In this document: positions 30,044-38,618 of the stretch, in pieces
How positions within the stretch are numbered: position 1 is the first letter of the stretch
Layout of the letters: the number at the start of each line of letters is the position of its first letter
Origin: Phreatobacter aquaticus
GTDB taxonomy: Bacteria > Pseudomonadota > Alphaproteobacteria > Rhizobiales > Phreatobacteraceae
Length of the DNA: 64,000 nucleotides
Reading direction: 5' to 3'
NCBI RefSeq assembly: GCF_005160265.1
Contig: NZ_CP039865.1
Coordinates: 1,326,828-1,390,827, forward strand
Position numbers and translations under genes: made by a program
Notes under the pieces: model-generated
The model's database searches: none
What the model saw: the letters and a program-made list of their open reading frames with translations, nothing else
Told to the model about the DNA's origin: nothing

Positions 30044-31237
30044 ATGAGCAGCCCCACGCCCACGACCACGAAGACCGTCGTGCCCTCTCCCATGCAATAT
30101 CTCGATCGCGCCACCGGCGTGCTGCGCGATCTCGGCCTCATGCCGTCCAAGATCGACGAGCAGCCGATCATCGCGCTGCTGCAGAAGATCTCCGACCTCG
30201 ATCAGGACCGCGTGGCCGTCATCGCCCGCACCCTCAACCAGGTCGGCGTGTTCAACGAGGTCGTGCGCAATCAGGTCGCCGGCATGGAGGTCGGCGAGCG
30301 CTACGACCTCATCACCAAGAGCTTCAATTCGATCCGCGACGATGCCAAGCGCATGGTCGACCAGCTGGCCGATGGCAAGCTGTCCACCTTCGAGCGCATC
30401 GAGAATGTCTGGACCAAGGTCCGGCGCGGCGACATCGCCACCCGCTTCGATTCGATCCGCGTCACCTATCTCGACGTCGCCCGCGCCACCAAGGACCAGA
30501 TCCAGCGCGAAGTGACCATCCTCGACGCCTATCGCGACTTCCGTGGCGCGATGAAACAGGCCGAGGTCATGGCGCTGGAAGTGCTGGAAAAGGCCAATGC
30601 CAAGCTGCAGGCCAAGCAGGAGGAGCTGAAGGCCTCCTCCGAGGCGGTCAGCGCCTATACCGGCACCGTGCCGGCCGAGCGCGCCAATCTCGAACTCGTC
30701 CGCGACACCAAGCTGCGCGAGATGCAGGACGAGGAGAAGCGGTTCCAGATCTCCAAGGATCTCTCCGACAACCTGACCATCGGCTACAACACGTCCGAGG
30801 TCATCATGGCGCGTCTGATGCAGACGACCAACGCCAAGGAGCGGGTCTATGCCCAGGCGATCTCGTTCTTCTCCACCAATGACGCGGTGCTGACCGCGCT
30901 GAAGGCCTCGTTCACCGGCCTGCAGGGCCTGCACGAATCGACCAAGACGCTGAACGAGATGAAGGAGGGCGTCTCCAAGTCGCTCGAGACCCTCTCGGAG
31001 ATCGGCGACAAGGTGCAGGAGGCTGCCTTGCGCGCCGGCTACGGCCCGACCATCCGCGCCGATGCGGTCAAGAAGCTGGTCGAGTCCGTGGTCACCTTCC
31101 AGGAGAAGTCCGGCGAGATCATCCTGGAGATGCGCAAGCTCTCGACCAAGAACAGCCAGGAGATCCGCGACGTCGTCGAGGACGGCAAGCGGCGCCTGGC
31201 GGCTCTCGCCGAAAAGGGCGCGGCCCTCGGCATGTGA
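30044..31237 (+). CDS. Cassette gene 1: helical cytosolic protein, remotely TelA-like
   Basis: A 397-residue protein with no signal peptide or membrane helix, almost entirely charged alpha-helix and coiled coil. Recognisable stretches are MQYLDRATGVLRDLGLMPSK, NTLNQ-like RTLNQVGVFNEVVRNQ, IFDAYR-like TILDAYRDFRGAMKQAEVM, and a heptad-rich C-terminus (EKSGEIILEMRKL). The overall helical order loosely recalls TelA (toxic anion resistance) proteins, but this is weak. From memory, relatives are filed as cell surface protein without a tested function; the lack of a signal argues against that name. AGGAAG precedes ATG at 30044. It heads a same-strand run with the next two genes. Confidence 0.72.
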   Translation: MSSPTPTTTKTVVPSPMQYLDRATGVLRDLGLMPSKIDEQPIIALLQKISDLDQDRVAVIARTLNQVGVFNEVVRNQVAGMEVGERYDLITKSFNSIRDDAKRMVDQLADGKLSTFERIENVWTKVRRGDIATRFDSIRVTYLDVARATKDQIQREVTILDAYRDFRGAMKQAEVMALEVLEKANAKLQAKQEELKASSEAVSAYTGTVPAERANLELVRDTKLREMQDEEKRFQISKDLSDNLTIGYNTSEVIMARLMQTTNAKERVYAQAISFFSTNDAVLTALKASFTGLQGLHESTKTLNEMKEGVSKSLETLSEIGDKVQEAALRAGYGPTIRADAVKKLVESVVTFQEKSGEIILEMRKLSTKNSQEIRDVVEDGKRRLAALAEKGAALGM

Positions 31238-31266
31238 GGCGATGGGCGTGGAGGAGCGAGGTCCTC

Positions 31267-31397
31267 ACCTCTCCCCGTTCACGGGGAGAGGTCGGCAGCG
31301 TCAGCTGCCGGGTGAGGGGCTTTCGCCGCTTGCTGCCAGCCCCTCACCCGCCCTCGGCTTCGCCTCGGTCGACCTCTCCCCGCAGGCGGGGAGAGGT
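31267..31397. repeat. Multi-hairpin intergenic repeat inside the cassette
   Basis: Four perfect hairpins in 131 bases: A, ACCTCTCCCCGT/ACGGGGAGAGGT (31267-31292, 12 bp, 2-base loop); B, GGCAGC/GCTGCC (31294-31309); C, CGGGTGAGGGGC/GCCCCTCACCCG (31309-31350, 12 bp, 18-base loop); D, ACCTCTCCCCGC/GCGGGGAGAGGT (31372-31397, 12 bp). A and D share almost the same arms. This is the layout of the CTCTCCCC-type palindromic repeats scattered through Hyphomicrobiales genomes. It occupies the 237-base gap between cassette genes 1 and 2. Confidence 0.85.
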
Positions 31398-31474
31398 AAG
31401 CCTCGCGCCATTCTCTTCCAGTCTGCGGCGAGCCGCCTCGTGCTGACTGAATACGAAGTCCGGAGCATCGCCCG

Positions 31475-32404
31475 ATGACCGATACAGCTGTTGCCCCCAC
31501 CGCTCCGCCACCGGCGGCGCCGCTCGACGACGTCATGCTCGCCATGGATGTCGTCGACACGCTGCGCCATCAGGAGCGCGTGGTCGAGAAGGCGATGAGC
31601 GAGGGCGACCGCGAGGAAGACCTCGTCGAGCGCCTGCGCCAGATCTATCGCAACCAGGGCATCGAGGTCTCCGACGAGGTGATCCGCCAGGGCGTCAAGG
31701 CCCTGCGCGAGGAGCGCTTCGCCTACAAGCCGCCGGCCGACAGCCTGTCGGTGAAGCTCGCCCGCATCTATGTGACCCGCGGCACCTGGGGCAAATGGGC
31801 TCTTGGCGCGGTAGCGGCGCTCGCCATCGGCTTCGGCACGCTCGCCTACCAGGGTTATGCGGCCAATGTCGAACTGACCCGGACCATTCCGGCCGAGATC
31901 ACCCGGCTCTCCGGCGACATCGCCCGCGAGGCGACCGCGGATGCCGCCAAGGTGCGGGCAGCGGCCATCGTCGCCGAGGGACAGGCCGCGGTCCGCGACG
32001 GCAAGGCCGATCTCGCCCGCAAGGCGGTCGGCGATCTGGAGCGGCTGCGCGATGATCTGCGCGCCGAATATGACGTGCGCATCGTCTCCCGGCGCGGCGA
32101 GCAGACCGGCTTCTGGCGCGATCCGCCGGGCCAGTCGACAGCACTCAACTATTACCTCGTGGTCGAGGCGATCGACCGCGCCGGTCGGGCCCTGCCGCGC
32201 ACCATCACCGAGGAGGAGGGCGGGTCCACCTCCACGGTGACCAAATGGGCGGTGCGGGTGCCGCGCAGCCTCTATGACGAGGTGCGGCGCGAGAAGGAAA
32301 CCCGCGGCTTCCTGCAAAACCCGGTGCTTGGCAGCAAGGCGCGCGGGCAGCTTGAACCGACCTGGCGGATCGCCCTTCCGGGCGGCGCCATCACGCGCTG
32401 GTAG
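31475..32404 (+). CDS. Cassette gene 2: single-pass membrane protein (DUF6384-like)
   Basis: A 309-residue protein. The N-terminal cytosolic part (about 1-100) has DVVDTLRHQERVVEKAM, LRQIYRNQGIEVSDEVIRQG and ALREERFAY, a pattern I recall from proteins named DUF6384 (not verified). One membrane helix lies at about 107-125 (WALGAVAALAIGFGTLAYQG), followed by a helical stretch and a beta-rich C-terminal domain (YYLVVEAIDRAG, TKWAVRVPRSLYDEV) on the other side of the membrane. It starts 237 bases after gene 1, across the hairpin repeat, and is followed nine bases later by gene 3. Confidence 0.75.
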   Translation: MTDTAVAPTAPPPAAPLDDVMLAMDVVDTLRHQERVVEKAMSEGDREEDLVERLRQIYRNQGIEVSDEVIRQGVKALREERFAYKPPADSLSVKLARIYVTRGTWGKWALGAVAALAIGFGTLAYQGYAANVELTRTIPAEITRLSGDIAREATADAAKVRAAAIVAEGQAAVRDGKADLARKAVGDLERLRDDLRAEYDVRIVSRRGEQTGFWRDPPGQSTALNYYLVVEAIDRAGRALPRTITEEEGGSTSTVTKWAVRVPRSLYDEVRREKETRGFLQNPVLGSKARGQLEPTWRIALPGGAITRW

Positions 32405-32413
32405 GAGCGGGCC

Positions 32414-33910
32414 ATGATTCCCGGACATTCGGCGCTTGGCGGCATCGAGGGCGCGCTCGCCCAGGTGAGGACGGAGGAGGCCGATGCCAGCCGGAGGCTG
32501 GACGAGGCCCTGCGCCAGATAGCGGAAGCCAAGACCCAGGAGACCGAGGGCTATCGCGACCTCGCGGCCTTCCGCCTTAAGAACTCCGATGGCCTCGGTG
32601 GCCGGCTGACCCAGGTGGCCACACGGGTCCGCGCCGTCATGGCGCTGCGCGCCAACGATCGCCAGACGCTGGACAAGCAGCTCGCCGCGCTCGAGCAGGA
32701 GATCACCAAGATCGCCGCCGACCGGGAGGCCTTCGCGGGTGCTCTGGCGGCCGCCGAGGAAAAGCGGCGCGCCGTCGAGAACGAGGCGCAGGTGGGTCTT
32801 GCCGCCAAGAGCGACTATGCGGCGCTGCGCGCCGATGCCGAGCAGGCCGTGCGCGTCGCGCAGGAATCGGAGAAGAAGGCGAAGCTCGCCGAGGACGAAC
32901 TGGAGGCCAAGCGCAAGCCTTACGAGGACGACCGGCTGTTCATGTATCTCTGGCGGCGCGGCTACGCGACGTCGGCCTATCAGGCCGGCAATATCGCACG
33001 CCTGCTCGATGGCTGGGTGGCCCGTCTCGTGCGCTATCAGGATGCCCGGCCGAACTACGCAACCCTCACCGATATTCCGCCGCGTCTGCGCGCCCATGCC
33101 AATCGGGCGGCGGCGCTCGCCGTCGATGCGGTGGAGAAGATCAAGGCTCTGGAGAGCCAGGCCTATGTGCAGAGCGGCGGCGAGCGCGCCAATGCGGCGG
33201 TTTCGGCCGAACAGGCGCGTCTCGACCAGCTCGATCGCGCCCGTGCCGATGCCGAGACGCGCCACGGCGAGATCGAGGCCGCCATCGAGGCCTTCGGCCG
33301 CGGCGAGGACCAGCGCTACCGCGAGGCGGTGGGCCTGCTCGCCGAGGCGCTCTCCGCCGAGGACCTCAACCGCCTCTACCAGGACGCCCGCGCCACGCCC
33401 TCGCCCGATGACGAGGCGATCGTCACGAAGATCGGCGCCGCCCGCAATCGGCAGGACGATCTCGATACCAGCGTGAAGCGCATCCGCGCCGAACTCGCCG
33501 ATTTCGCCCGCCGGCGCAACGAGGTGTCGCAGGTTGCCACCGGCTTCCGCCGGCAGCGCTACGATGCCGATGGCTCGGTCTTTGACAATGACGTGGTCGG
33601 CACGCTGCTGCGCGGTCTGGTCACCGGCGTCATCACCGCGGCCGATTACTGGTCACGCATGGAGCAGGGCCGGCGCTGGAGCCAGGGCCATCAGGATAGC
33701 GGCTCGTGGGGCGGTGGCGGCTCCTGGGGTGGCGGCGGCAGCGGCGGCTCATGGGGGCCGGGCCCCTGGTCGGGCGGGGGCTCCTCCGGCGGGTCGTCAG
33801 GCGGATCCTGGGGCGGTGGCTCGTCCGGGGGCGGCTCTTCGGGAGGTGGCTCATGGGGCGGTGGCGGCCGCACCGACAATTCCGACTTCGAGACCGGCGG
33901 CAAGTTCTGA
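32414..33910 (+). CDS. Cassette gene 3: coiled-coil protein with Gly/Ser/Trp-rich tail
   Basis: A 498-residue protein without signal or membrane helix. Residues 1-175 and 240-380 are long coiled coils, with a conserved-looking middle block (DDRLFMYLWRRGYATSAY, AGNIARLLDGWVARLVRYQD). After RRQRYDADGSVFDNDVVGTL and VITAADYWSRMEQGRRW comes a low-complexity tail (about 428-485) of SWGGGGS-like units, closing with TDNSDFETGGKF. The tail is probably disordered. GAGCGGGCC precedes the ATG nine bases after gene 2. I recognise no characterised family; the gene order suggests a complex with genes 1 and 2. Confidence 0.72.
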   Translation: MIPGHSALGGIEGALAQVRTEEADASRRLDEALRQIAEAKTQETEGYRDLAAFRLKNSDGLGGRLTQVATRVRAVMALRANDRQTLDKQLAALEQEITKIAADREAFAGALAAAEEKRRAVENEAQVGLAAKSDYAALRADAEQAVRVAQESEKKAKLAEDELEAKRKPYEDDRLFMYLWRRGYATSAYQAGNIARLLDGWVARLVRYQDARPNYATLTDIPPRLRAHANRAAALAVDAVEKIKALESQAYVQSGGERANAAVSAEQARLDQLDRARADAETRHGEIEAAIEAFGRGEDQRYREAVGLLAEALSAEDLNRLYQDARATPSPDDEAIVTKIGAARNRQDDLDTSVKRIRAELADFARRRNEVSQVATGFRRQRYDADGSVFDNDVVGTLLRGLVTGVITAADYWSRMEQGRRWSQGHQDSGSWGGGGSWGGGGSGGSWGPGPWSGGGSSGGSSGGSWGGGSSGGGSSGGGSWGGGGRTDNSDFETGGKF

Positions 33911-33963
33911 GGGGCGCGCTGCCTCCGATCCGAACCGCCGCGCGCTGACCGGGAGTCCCAGTC

Positions 33964-35028
33964 CTAGGTGGAGAGGCGTTCTGGTGGGATCTTCAAGGTG
34001 ACCACCAGGCCCTCCTCTGCCCAGTTATAGTCGATCGAGCCGCGCAGGTGCCCGGTGACGCTGCGCTCGACAAGCTTGCTGCCATAGCCTTTCACATCAG
34101 CCGGCGATCCAATCCTGGGTCCCCCACTCTCGGTCCACACCACTGTGACCGGTCCGTCCTGCGCCGAGCACGAAACATCCAGCGCGCCTGTGTCGACCGA
34201 CAAGGCGCCATATTTGAGCGAGTTCGTCGCCAGTTCGTGCACGATCAGCGCGAGCATCGTGGTCGCGGATTCGCCGACGCTCATGCGGGGCACCGAGACC
34301 CGGATCCGGCCGCTGAACGCTCCAAGGTCGTCATAGGGCGCCAGCAGGACGGACAAGAGATCGCCCAGCAAGGCGGAGGCAGCCTCGGTCTGGCCGGGAA
34401 CCGGCCGGACCAGATCATGCGCACGGCCGAGGGCCGTCAGCCGCAGCGTGAGTTCGCGGGCCATCTCGTTGGTGGTCTTGGTCGACCGCGACGAGATGGC
34501 CGTCAGGCCGGACGCAATGGCCAGCAGGTTCTTGACGCGGTGGCTCATTTCGCCGGCCAGAAGCTCGCGACCCTCTTCGGCCTGCTTGCGTCCTGTGACA
34601 TCGATGAAGATGCCGAACATGACCCGCTTGACGATCCCGGCATCGTCGCCCTGGCCGCGCGCCGAAATCCACTTGAGCTCGTCGCCGATCAGGATGCGGA
34701 AATCGATCTCGAACGCCCCAACAATGGCACGCGTCGCCGTGAAAGCAGCCCTGACACGGTCGCGGTCGGCGGGGTGGATATGCGCGGACAAATCCTCGAA
34801 CTTGACATCGGTGCTGCGTGGGATTCCCCACAGATCATAGGCACGCTCATCCATCGCCAGAGCGTCGGAATCGACGTTCCACGACCAGAGGGTGACCCCG
34901 GCCGCCTCAATCGCGCGCACCAGGTTCTGCGGTTCCCAGAGCAGGGGCTTCAGGGCGTCGGCGGTCTTGGGCATCAGCATTCCGCGTTCGGGGGCAACGG
35001 GACGGTCGACCGCGGGGAGGCTAGTCAC
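33964..35028 (-). CDS. PAS-containing HWE-family sensor histidine kinase
   Basis: A soluble kinase of up to 354 residues. A PAS domain (about 35-150) contains TLWSWNVDSDALAMDERAYD, HIHPADRDRV and the closing IDVTGRKQAE. The phospho-acceptor is H163 in GEMSHRVKNLLAIA, the HWE/HisKA_2 form, with the ATPase N-box HELATNSLKYGALS. HWE kinases are abundant in this order and often serve stress or light responses. No response regulator is adjacent, so it is an orphan kinase. The start is GTG at 35028; ATG at 34980 is an alternative. Confidence 0.88.
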   Translation of the reverse strand: MTSLPAVDRPVAPERGMLMPKTADALKPLLWEPQNLVRAIEAAGVTLWSWNVDSDALAMDERAYDLWGIPRSTDVKFEDLSAHIHPADRDRVRAAFTATRAIVGAFEIDFRILIGDELKWISARGQGDDAGIVKRVMFGIFIDVTGRKQAEEGRELLAGEMSHRVKNLLAIASGLTAISSRSTKTTNEMARELTLRLTALGRAHDLVRPVPGQTEAASALLGDLLSVLLAPYDDLGAFSGRIRVSVPRMSVGESATTMLALIVHELATNSLKYGALSVDTGALDVSCSAQDGPVTVVWTESGGPRIGSPADVKGYGSKLVERSVTGHLRGSIDYNWAEEGLVVTLKIPPERLST

Positions 35029-35086
35029 ACTTGGCTCATGCAGGCAATGAGACGTGGCCGCCGGGGCCCAAGATGGGGGCCCGGCC

Positions 35087-35782
35087 TCAAAGCCTCAGCA
35101 TCACCAGGAACGCCGTCAGGTCCTCGGTGACGAAGTCGACATGATCGTCGCCCTGACCCTCCATCTCCCAGGCCTCGCGGAACACCTCGCGGGTATTGGG
35201 CGGCACCACCAGCACGGTTTTCATGCCGAGCCCATGGGGCGCTTCCAGATTGCGCGACAGGTCCTCGAACATGGCGGCGCGAGTGGGGTCGACGCCATGG
35301 TCGGCCAGGAACTTCTCATAGGTCACCCGCGCAGGCTTCGGCAGGAGGCCGGCATCGACAATGTCGAACACGCCGTCGAAATGGTTGTCGATGCCGAGCC
35401 GGCGCGTCACCGCCTGCACATGGGCGTGGGTGCCGGAGGTGAACACGAACTTGCGGCCCGGCAGCGCGGCAATCGCCGCGCCAAGCTCGGGATTGGCCTG
35501 CAAGGGCGAATGGTCGATGTCGTGGACAAACCGCAGGAAATCGTCCGGGTCCATGCCGTGCTCGATCATCAGCCCGCGCAGCGACGTGCCGTAGCGCTTG
35601 TAGAAGTCCTTCTGCTTGGCGAAGGCCTCTTCCGGCGTCACCTTCAGGAAGTCGGCGACATAGCTCTTGATCCGGGCGTCCATCTGCGGCCAGAGCGACA
35701 GGTGAGCGGGATAGAGCGTGTTGTCGAGGTCGAAGATCCACTGATCCACATGGCCGAAGGCGTCGCGCGCTGTCATCGTCAT
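35087..35782 (-). CDS. HAD-family pyrimidine 5'-nucleotidase
   Basis: A 231-residue HAD hydrolase of the SDT1/PhoG-like pyrimidine nucleotidase group. Motif I is WIFDLDNTLYP with catalytic Asp residues, motif II is FVFTSGT, and motif III/IV is AAMFEDLSRNLEAPHGLGM. An alpha-helical cap lies between (FYKRYGTSLRGLMIEHGM). It probably dephosphorylates UMP/CMP-type nucleotides or related phosphates. The start overlaps the upstream DUF1036 gene by ATGA, in the run argB, DUF1036 gene, HAD gene. In many relatives of this order the nucleotidase also sits near argB. Confidence 0.88.
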   Translation of the reverse strand: MTMTARDAFGHVDQWIFDLDNTLYPAHLSLWPQMDARIKSYVADFLKVTPEEAFAKQKDFYKRYGTSLRGLMIEHGMDPDDFLRFVHDIDHSPLQANPELGAAIAALPGRKFVFTSGTHAHVQAVTRRLGIDNHFDGVFDIVDAGLLPKPARVTYEKFLADHGVDPTRAAMFEDLSRNLEAPHGLGMKTVLVVPPNTREVFREAWEMEGQGDDHVDFVTEDLTAFLVMLRL

Positions 35783-36798
35783 TCCCTGAACCTGACCGAG
35801 GCGCGCCGCCGGCCATCGAAGGTGACGGCGAGAAAGCCCGTGGCCCTTGCATTATGGGCGGCGCAGTCGGTGCCGCCGATCTCGAATTCCGCGGGCCGCA
35901 CGCAGCCCGGAATGTCGCCGCCGAAGACGAGGGGCTTGCCGGCGGCCTGCACCGGCCGCCCATCCCGGTCGACCGCTTCGGCGAAGGAATAGACCCTTGC
36001 CGCCCCGAGCTCCACCGGCGGTTTCAGGCAGGTGCCGGGATCGACCCGATACCAACCGCGGGTGACGATGCGGCCGCCCTCGTCGACCCCGAGCGAGGCC
36101 ATGATGCGATGGCCAGTCTCGTTGCACCAGGCAAAGCCCGGTCCTTCGCCGGCGCGCCAGGCGCTGAGCAGCGTGTCGAAGATGTCGGGCGAGGCGGCGG
36201 CATCGGCGGGCAGGGCGCGGTCGGCGATGAAGCTTCTCAGCGCGGCGTCGGTGCGCGGCCCTTCCAGCCCGTCGACAGGGCCTGGATCATAACCCATGCG
36301 GGCGAGCAGCCGCTGGATGCCGGCGCGGCGCGCCTGCGGCAGGTCGTAATCGGCGGCCTCTGACAGGAACAGCACGGCAATGGCCTCGACCACGGTCGGG
36401 CGCACCTCGGAAAAGGCCACCATGCGGGTGTTCGGGCGCGCGCAGGCCGTGGCGCCGGAGACCAGGAAGTCGCCCTCGCCGACGCAGAGCGTCACATGCT
36501 CCGGCTGGCCGAGGCTGGTGTTCTGAGGCTCGCCGATGGCGCGGGTGTGCAGGAACAGCCGGCCCGGCGCCTCGGCGGTCTGCAGGATCGCCCGGCACTG
36601 GCCGGGATCGAGCCGGAACCAGCCGCGCGTGGCCGCCGTGTCCGACGCCATGACGCCGATCGCCGCCTCGGTGACGATGCTGGTGCGATTGCACAGCCGC
36701 GTCTCGGCCTGGGCGGCGGTGGCGGCAAGGCAGAGCCCCGCCGCCACGAGCGCAGCCGAAGCCAACCTATGCGTGGATGAGCGTGCCCGCGCCGCCAT
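35779..36798 (-). CDS. Exported protein with two DUF1036 domains flanking a peptidoglycan-binding domain
   Basis: About 339 residues with a signal peptide ([20 protein letters not shown]). The first DUF1036 domain (about 30-125) has LCNRTS and [12 protein letters not shown]; the second (about 225-330) has [14 protein letters not shown] and [12 protein letters not shown]. Between them (about 155-210) is a PG_binding_1 motif, [20 protein letters not shown]. The paired WxxxxPGxC motifs imply conserved disulfides. The protein would be periplasmic and could attach to the wall; function is unknown. The start overlaps the end of argB by 32 bases; an ATG at 36840 would overlap more. Confidence 0.8.
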   Translation of the reverse strand: MAARARSSTHRLASAALVAAGLCLAATAAQAETRLCNRTSIVTEAAIGVMASDTAATRGWFRLDPGQCRAILQTAEAPGRLFLHTRAIGEPQNTSLGQPEHVTLCVGEGDFLVSGATACARPNTRMVAFSEVRPTVVEAIAVLFLSEAADYDLPQARRAGIQRLLARMGYDPGPVDGLEGPRTDAALRSFIADRALPADAAASPDIFDTLLSAWRAGEGPGFAWCNETGHRIMASLGVDEGGRIVTRGWYRVDPGTCLKPPVELGAARVYSFAEAVDRDGRPVQAAGKPLVFGGDIPGCVRPAEFEIGGTDCAAHNARATGFLAVTFDGRRRASVRFRE

Positions 36799-37663
36799 CG
36801 GTGAGAAGCTCCACGAGAACGGCATGCGGTGTCTTGCCATCGAGGATCACCACGCCTTCGACACCGCGTTCGATGGCGTAGATGCAGGTCTCGATCTTCG
36901 GGATCATGCCGCCCGTCGCGGTGCCGTCGGCGATCAGCCGCCGGCAATCCTCGATCGACAGCGACTTGATCAGCTGCTTGTTCTTGTCGAGCACGCCCGG
37001 CACGTCGGTGAGCAGCAGGAGCCGCTTGGCCCCGAGCGCACCGGCGATCGCGCCGGCAAAGGTGTCGGCATTGACGTTGTAGGTGTCGCCGGCCGTCGAT
37101 GTCGCCACCGGCGCCAGCACCGGGATCAGGTCCTTGCCGAGCACCGTGTCCAGCACCTTGGTGTCGACCTTGTCGGGCTCGCCGACGAAGCCCAGATCCA
37201 CCTCGCGCTCGATATTGGAATCGGGATCGCGGGTGGTGCGGCTCACCTTGACCGCCTTCACCATGTCGCCGTCCTTGCCGCAGAGGCCGATGGCCTTGCC
37301 GCCGGCGGCATTGATGAAGCCCACGATCTGCTTGTTGATCGAGCCGGCGAGGATCATCTCGACGATCTCCACCGTCGGCTTGTCGGTCACGCGCAACCCG
37401 TCGACGAACTCGCTCTTGATGCCGAGCTTGGCTAGCATCTGGCCGATCTGCGGCCCGCCGCCATGGACCACCACCGGATTGATGCCGGATTGTTCCAGCA
37501 TGACGATGTCGCGGGCAAACGACCGTGCGCCGCTCTCGTCGCCCATCGCATGGCCGCCATATTTTACCACGACGATCTCGTCGTCATATTTCTGCATATA
37601 GGGCAGGGCCTCATTGAGCATGCGGCCAATGTCCTGGGCATCGAGAGGTTCATTCGCGGACAT
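36767..37663 (-). CDS. argB: Acetylglutamate kinase
   Basis: Phosphorylates N-acetyl-L-glutamate, the second step of arginine biosynthesis. The 298 residues have [57 protein letters not shown] and [11 protein letters not shown], all amino-acid-kinase family blocks, plus [10 protein letters not shown] near the end. The length and the N-terminal extension suit the arginine-sensitive hexameric form. It heads the minus-strand run toward the DUF1036 and HAD genes and is divergent from plsC across a 250-base gap with no gene. Confidence 0.96.
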   Translation of the reverse strand: MSANEPLDAQDIGRMLNEALPYMQKYDDEIVVVKYGGHAMGDESGARSFARDIVMLEQSGINPVVVHGGGPQIGQMLAKLGIKSEFVDGLRVTDKPTVEIVEMILAGSINKQIVGFINAAGGKAIGLCGKDGDMVKAVKVSRTTRDPDSNIEREVDLGFVGEPDKVDTKVLDTVLGKDLIPVLAPVATSTAGDTYNVNADTFAGAIAGALGAKRLLLLTDVPGVLDKNKQLIKSLSIEDCRRLIADGTATGGMIPKIETCIYAIERGVEGVVILDGKTPHAVLVELLTDGGAGTLIHA

Positions 37664-37913
37664 GAGGGTCTCCGACAGTCGCCGCCAGACGGGGCGACGC
37701 CGGCGGTCTTAGCTGATTTTCGGGCCAAGGTGAAAGGCCGGATCGGCACCCTCACCCTGCATCGCGCGCCCCCGCCCATCGGCCTTTCGGCCAGCCGCAA
37801 TCGACGCGCCGCAGCAATTCCCAAGGTGACAGGACCGCCCCCAGGTCCTAAGCCATCACGCAACTGGCCCGCGCACCCGCGCAGGGCGCTTCCCAAGGCG
37901 GCAACCGGAGACC

Positions 37914-38615
37914 ATGACGACCCTCCGCTCGAAGGCCTTCGACATCCTGCTCGGTGCCTGGACAGCCCTGTTCGGCCTGATCATCCCGCTGCTCCTGGGC
38001 GTCGGCTCGACGCGCCTGCGCGCGGTGTCGCGCGCCTGGGTGGCCGGCGTCCTGTTCCTGCTGCGCCACGTGGTCGGGCTCCGCCATGTCGTCATCGGCG
38101 AGGAAAACCGGCCGGACAAGGCCTGCCTCATCGTCTGCAATCACCAGTCCACCTGGGAGACCATCGCGCTGCTCGTGGTGTTCCCCGACGTCGCCATCGT
38201 CGCCAAGGAAGAGCTTCTGAAGATCCCGGTCTTCGGCTGGTATCTCCAGCGCTCGCCGATGATCACCATCGACCGCGAATTCGGCACCCAGGCGCTGCGC
38301 CGCATGGTGGAGGGCGCCAAGCAGGCGCTGGGCGACGGCCGCCCGGTCCTCCTGTTTCCCGAGGGCACGCGCAAATCGCCCGACGAGCCCATCGACTTCA
38401 AGCGCGGCGTGGAACTGCTCTATGGCCGGCTCGACGTGCCGGTCCTGCCGGTGGTGGTCAATTCCGGCCGCTTCTGGAACATCGACAAGACCGCGAAGCG
38501 TGCCGGCACCATCACGGTCTCCTTCCTGCCGCCCCTGCCGCCAGGCCTGCCCGGCGGCGAGATGATGCAGAAGGCAGCCGAGGCGATGGAAGCCGAGCGG
38601 ATCAGGATCGGCTGA
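37914..38615 (+). CDS. plsC: 1-acyl-sn-glycerol-3-phosphate acyltransferase (PlsC family)
   Basis: Acylates lysophosphatidic acid to phosphatidic acid at the inner membrane. The 233 residues have one or two N-terminal membrane segments (LLGAWTALFGLIIPLLLGVG, VAGVLFLLRHVVGL). The catalytic block is CNHQSTWET, an HX4E version of the HX4D motif that is usual for this branch, followed by KEELLKIPVFGWYL, DREFG and the substrate-binding FPEGTRKS. GGAG precedes the ATG. An alternative is a related lyso-lipid or ornithine-lipid acyltransferase, which cannot be separated by eye. Confidence 0.88.
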   Translation: MTTLRSKAFDILLGAWTALFGLIIPLLLGVGSTRLRAVSRAWVAGVLFLLRHVVGLRHVVIGEENRPDKACLIVCNHQSTWETIALLVVFPDVAIVAKEELLKIPVFGWYLQRSPMITIDREFGTQALRRMVEGAKQALGDGRPVLLFPEGTRKSPDEPIDFKRGVELLYGRLDVPVLPVVVNSGRFWNIDKTAKRAGTITVSFLPPLPPGLPGGEMMQKAAEAMEAERIRIG

Positions 38616-38618
38616 GCC

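Noticed and set aside
33700-33875. Tandem nucleotide repeats in the cassette gene 3 tail as a mobile or CRISPR-like array
   Set aside because: They are irregular codon-level repeats encoding a Gly/Ser/Trp tail, in frame with the gene, without spacers.
30044-33910. Interpretation of the cassette as a confirmed tellurite-resistance (ter) operon
   Set aside because: No TerD/TerC/TerB motif is present and the TelA similarity of gene 1 is too weak to name.
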